This document shows positions 61,233 to 64,000 of a stretch of DNA of 64,000 nt, piece after piece. The DNA comes from Pochonia chlamydosporia 170. Its lineage: Eukaryota; Ascomycota; Sordariomycetes; Hypocreales; Clavicipitaceae. Position 1 is the first letter of the stretch. Each line of letters starts with the position of its first letter. A model generated the notes under the pieces. It was not told where the DNA came from. It searched no databases and saw only the letters and a list, made by a program, of their open reading frames with translations. The position numbers and the translations under genes are program-made. The stretch spans positions 2,294,001 to 2,358,000 of the forward strand of contig NC_035791.1 in assembly GCF_001653235.2 (NCBI RefSeq). The letters run 5' to 3'.

Positions 61233-61335
61233 CTCGTGCCACGCCCCACTTTAGCTTGCTCAGATTTCCTTCGCACCACCTAAAGTGGTGCTGACCACTG
61301 CAGCGGGCAGACCACTCCACCGAGCAGCTAGCTAG
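61233..61335 (+). repeat. Left terminal inverted repeat
   Basis: It begins CTCGTGCCACGCCCC and ends CAGCTAGCTAG. GC content is ordinary. A subterminal hairpin, GCACCAC-CTAAA-GTGGTGC, lies at 61273-61291 and could be a transposase-binding site. Confidence 0.93.
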
Positions 61336-62385
61336 AAATAAAATACTAAAATAAGTAAAATAATAGAAATAAAATACCTAAAAATATATACTTTTAAGTT
61401 TCTATTATAATACTATTTAACTTATAAATATAAAATTAAATAATATTTTTATTCTTTATATAAGCTTATAAATTAACTATTTAAAAAGTAGAGCCTAAAA
61501 TATATAACCTATAATTAAACCTTATTGATTACTAATTAATTAAACTTTAAAATAAATATTCCTATATATAACATACTTAATGTATCCTATAGCATCTATT
61601 ATATTACTTAATTTGTCTTTTACTTTTAGTTAAAAATATAATTTTCTTATAATATCTATTTATAATTCTATTTTCTTTAGTTATTTTTATTTTAAAGTTT
61701 ACATATCAAATCCCTAGAAATTTAATTCCTTATCATAAGAATTTTAAATCAACTATCTTAGAATATAATTAACATTAACTTAAGCTAACATACTAATATA
61801 TCATCTTTTATAATCATAATAATAATACTTTATATTATATTAAATAAATCCTCTATATACAAAGCTTTTAGTAAGGTAAACTATATATAAATAGCTATAT
61901 ATTATATAACGATATTAAAATATATCTAGTTTATAAACGCTTATTTTATAACTTTATTATTCTATAATATATAATTAATAACTTTAAATTATTTATAATC
62001 TATATAAATTAATGTTTATAATTTAAGTTTAATTATTTTTCTAAATTAAAAATTATACTAACAATATAATAATAAATTAATTATTAAATATTATAGTTAG
62101 ATTTTCCATATAGTAGATTAAAGCATATAATGATAAAATTAGTTATATACTTATTATAATAGTAAATTAATTATTTACTTAATAATATAATTATTATAAT
62201 AGAAATAACTAAATTCAAAATCTAATATTAAAAGGTCTAAATATTTTAAAAATCTAATATAACTCTCTTTAATATTAGAAATACTAATATAAAAAAAGCT
62301 TAATATTTATAATTAGATTTTTTTATAAGCTATAAGAATTTTTATTTATTTAATAGTATTTATTTAATTAATATAGTTAATTTTA
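61336..62385. repeat. Extremely AT-rich core of the element
   Basis: 1,050 bp with hand-counted sample rows near 12-22% G+C. Composition changes within a few bases of both inverted-repeat edges. Many residual C bases sit in CC or CT context, which fits repeat-induced point mutation, though some CA steps remain. No coding capacity. Confidence 0.85.
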
Positions 62386-62488
62386 CTAGCTAGCTGCTCG
62401 GTGGAGTGGTCTGCCCGCTGCAGTGGTCAGCACCACTTTAGGTGGTGCGAAGGAAATCTGAGCAAGCTAAAGTGGGGCGTGGCACGAG
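62386..62488 (-). repeat. Right terminal inverted repeat
   Basis: The exact reverse complement of 61233-61335, starting CTAGCTAGCTGCTCGG and ending GGGGCGTGGCACGAG before the TA duplication. It carries the mirror copy of the subterminal hairpin. Confidence 0.93.
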
Positions 62489-64000
62489 TACCGGGCTGGG
62501 CTGGGAACAAGGTCTTGCTTGACCAGTGGGGACCAAAGATGTGCCTTTCTCGGCTTCTTCATTTCAATGACTTGAAAGCTTATCCTGGTGTCGCTCCGAC
62601 TGGGCTTGATATGCTCCAGTCAATTGGTTGACAGTCCTCGTCGTGGGCTAAAATGCAGGCCGTCGTAAAAACCGCCCAACTTGCTGAAAAAGGAACAGTA
62701 ATCCGTGATCTGTGACAAGATGGTGCCGCCAAAATGTCAAGACTGAGGAATTGTGTGGTCGTAATTGATGCTTTCTATCTGCAGCTGAGGTCCAGCTATT
62801 GAAGCCAATGATGTAAAGTAACATGGCAAAAAAACAAAAAAATTATGGTGGCATAGTATCAACTGGGAGGACGGGGTCTCGTTCAGCTGCGAGAAATGTG
62901 CCGTACGGTGCCGTACTGTACCAAAACGCCTGGCAGTCAATATTTATTTGTTGTTGATGTTCCGTCCAGGGTGGCTATTCAGAGTGATGAGGCATTCAAT
63001 GTTGTTTGCATCCGGAATACGGAGTAGACCGTGGCCATTTTGCATGTGTCATTAGAAGCTGCAGCTTCCAGTGGAATGTCCCGGGCGTAAGGGAGAGCTG
63101 CCGCCTAGCAACGTGCTGGAAAACGCAACATTTGAACTGGAACCTGGTGGCTTGAGCGCTGGGCCTAGCAGAGACATTCGAGCTCCAGCAACATGCAGTG
63201 AAGCTCCAGCGCGCTCCAGTTAAAAACCTGTACCTGGATCCATTGAGTTGGCGGAGCCACCGCCAAGTCCCACCGGACACGGGTGTCAGTGTTTCATGCA
63301 GTTTTCTTCTGGGAGCGGAGCTGAAAACAAGAGGAAACTGACTGGATTTTCCCGAGCTTTCTCACATCGGTAAGGTAGAGAGCAAAACAGGAAGGCCGTC
63401 TGTGCTTTTTATCGCAGGCTAGCTGAGCTTCGTCAATGATACCGGGCTCTAGCCCAGGAGTTTCTCAGCTAGGCGCCTCGAATCTTCCAGGCTGAGTTTC
63501 AACTAAATGCACGACTCAGTCTGTGCCATTGTTAGAAGAAGACAGCCAGTGCCCAACCCTCTCCAATCGGATGGCTTGGGCGGGCCATCATCGTGGCAGG
63601 TCTCAAGACTGGGAACTGGCTCCATGTCTTGCCTTGCCCTCGCCCTCCAAGGCTCTTACCCTGGCACCAAAGAACTTTGGAAGACAGGGCCGTTGCTGCT
63701 AATCAGCGCCAGCTAGCAGGTACGTACTCCGTCGTGCGCAACGTGTCCCAGGTGGCTCTTACCTGCATCTGCCGTGTCGCGTCCTTGTTTCCCCTGTGCT
63801 CCCCCCCTCACGGTGGCTCCTTCCCCGCCCACCAACGGCCAGGCCCACAGCACCTTTCCTCGACCCATGTCTGGTCTGCAAATGCAAGGAAGCTTGTTCC
63901 TGGCAACTTGCAATACCAGATGTTCGGCTTTCTCGACTCAAACGGTCCAGGTTGATGAAAGGTGCTCGAGTGTACCATCTTCCTCCGACTGATGCTTGCA
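62489..64000. other. Intergenic DNA to the window end
   Basis: These 1.5 kb contain one TACGGAGTA word at 63018 and a near copy (GTACTCCGT) near 63723 on the other strand. Open frames of up to 120 codons are unsupported. No gene is called. Confidence 0.55.
63018..63026 (+). repeat. TACGGAGTA word, copy 5
   Basis: An exact nonamer in the spacer to the right of the inverted-repeat element. Confidence 0.7.

Larger units (their letters stand above)
61233..62488. mobile_element. Non-autonomous DNA transposon-like element, perfect 103-bp TIRs, TA target duplication
   Basis: The element spans 1,256 bp. Its termini are 103-bp inverted repeats (61233-61335 and 62386-62488) that are identical by eye over their full length. 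The flanks are TA on both sides (61231-61232 and 62489-62490), and identity stops just outside. TA duplications are the mark of the Tc1/mariner (including Fot1/pogo) superfamily. The 1,050-bp core is very AT-rich and has no open frame above about 60 codons, so no transposase is encoded. Movement in trans by a related transposase is inferred. Confidence 0.9.

Noticed and set aside
61336..62385. AT-rich core read as mitochondrial insertion or centromere DNA
   Set aside because: It is bounded exactly by perfect inverted repeats and TA duplications, and no mitochondrial gene is recognisable in it.

Overview
The window is nuclear DNA of a filamentous ascomycete (Pezizomycotina, probably Sordariomycetes and perhaps Hypocreales). 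The evidence is short GT-AG introns (about 55-270 nt) with CTRAY-like branch points, fungal house-keeping proteins, a non-reducing polyketide synthase, long intergenic spacers and one transposon-like element. The genus cannot be fixed from the sequence alone. I support 15 protein-coding genes, with exon joins reconstructed by reading frame and protein homology. I found no tRNA, rRNA or CRISPR array.

Left part (1-20 kb). The 3' end of a non-reducing polyketide synthase (acyltransferase, product-template domain, terminal ACP, no thioesterase) enters from the left edge. It is followed by house-keeping genes: CDC37 (Hsp90 co-chaperone, minus), MOT1/BTAF1 (TBP-removing Swi2/Snf2 ATPase, one 5.7-kb exon, minus), a 3.5-kb spacer, SMC3 (cohesin, plus) and mitochondrial ribosomal protein mL46 (minus).

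Middle (20-47 kb). A RING+PHD protein resembling Asr1/PHRF1 (minus), ribosomal protein eL43 (minus), a saccharopine-dehydrogenase-like oxidoreductase (plus), a secreted ferritin-like LsdA/Rds1-type protein (minus), a PaiB-like FMN-binding protein (minus), an RMD1/DUF155 membrane protein (plus), an HMG-box INO80-type protein (minus), CCT8 (chaperonin theta, plus) and a RING-H2/PH/VWA scaffold of the Ste5/Far1 type (minus).

Right part (47-64 kb). A 7.5-kb stretch without a recognisable gene precedes a UTP16-like U3 snoRNP protein (minus), a TPR-like mitochondrial protein (plus) and a (6-4)-photolyase/cryptochrome (minus). Then comes a 1,256-bp element with perfect 103-bp terminal inverted repeats, a TA target duplication and a 1,050-bp core of roughly 15% GC. 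This element is the most unusual structure here: its repeats are GC-normal and identical, while the core looks eroded to AT.

The genes do not form one pathway. Apart from the polyketide synthase at the edge, they are mostly conserved single-copy functions (chaperones, transcription, cohesion, translation, mating or MAPK signalling, DNA repair). Two short sequence words, TACCTAGGTA and TACGGAGTA, recur only in spacers.
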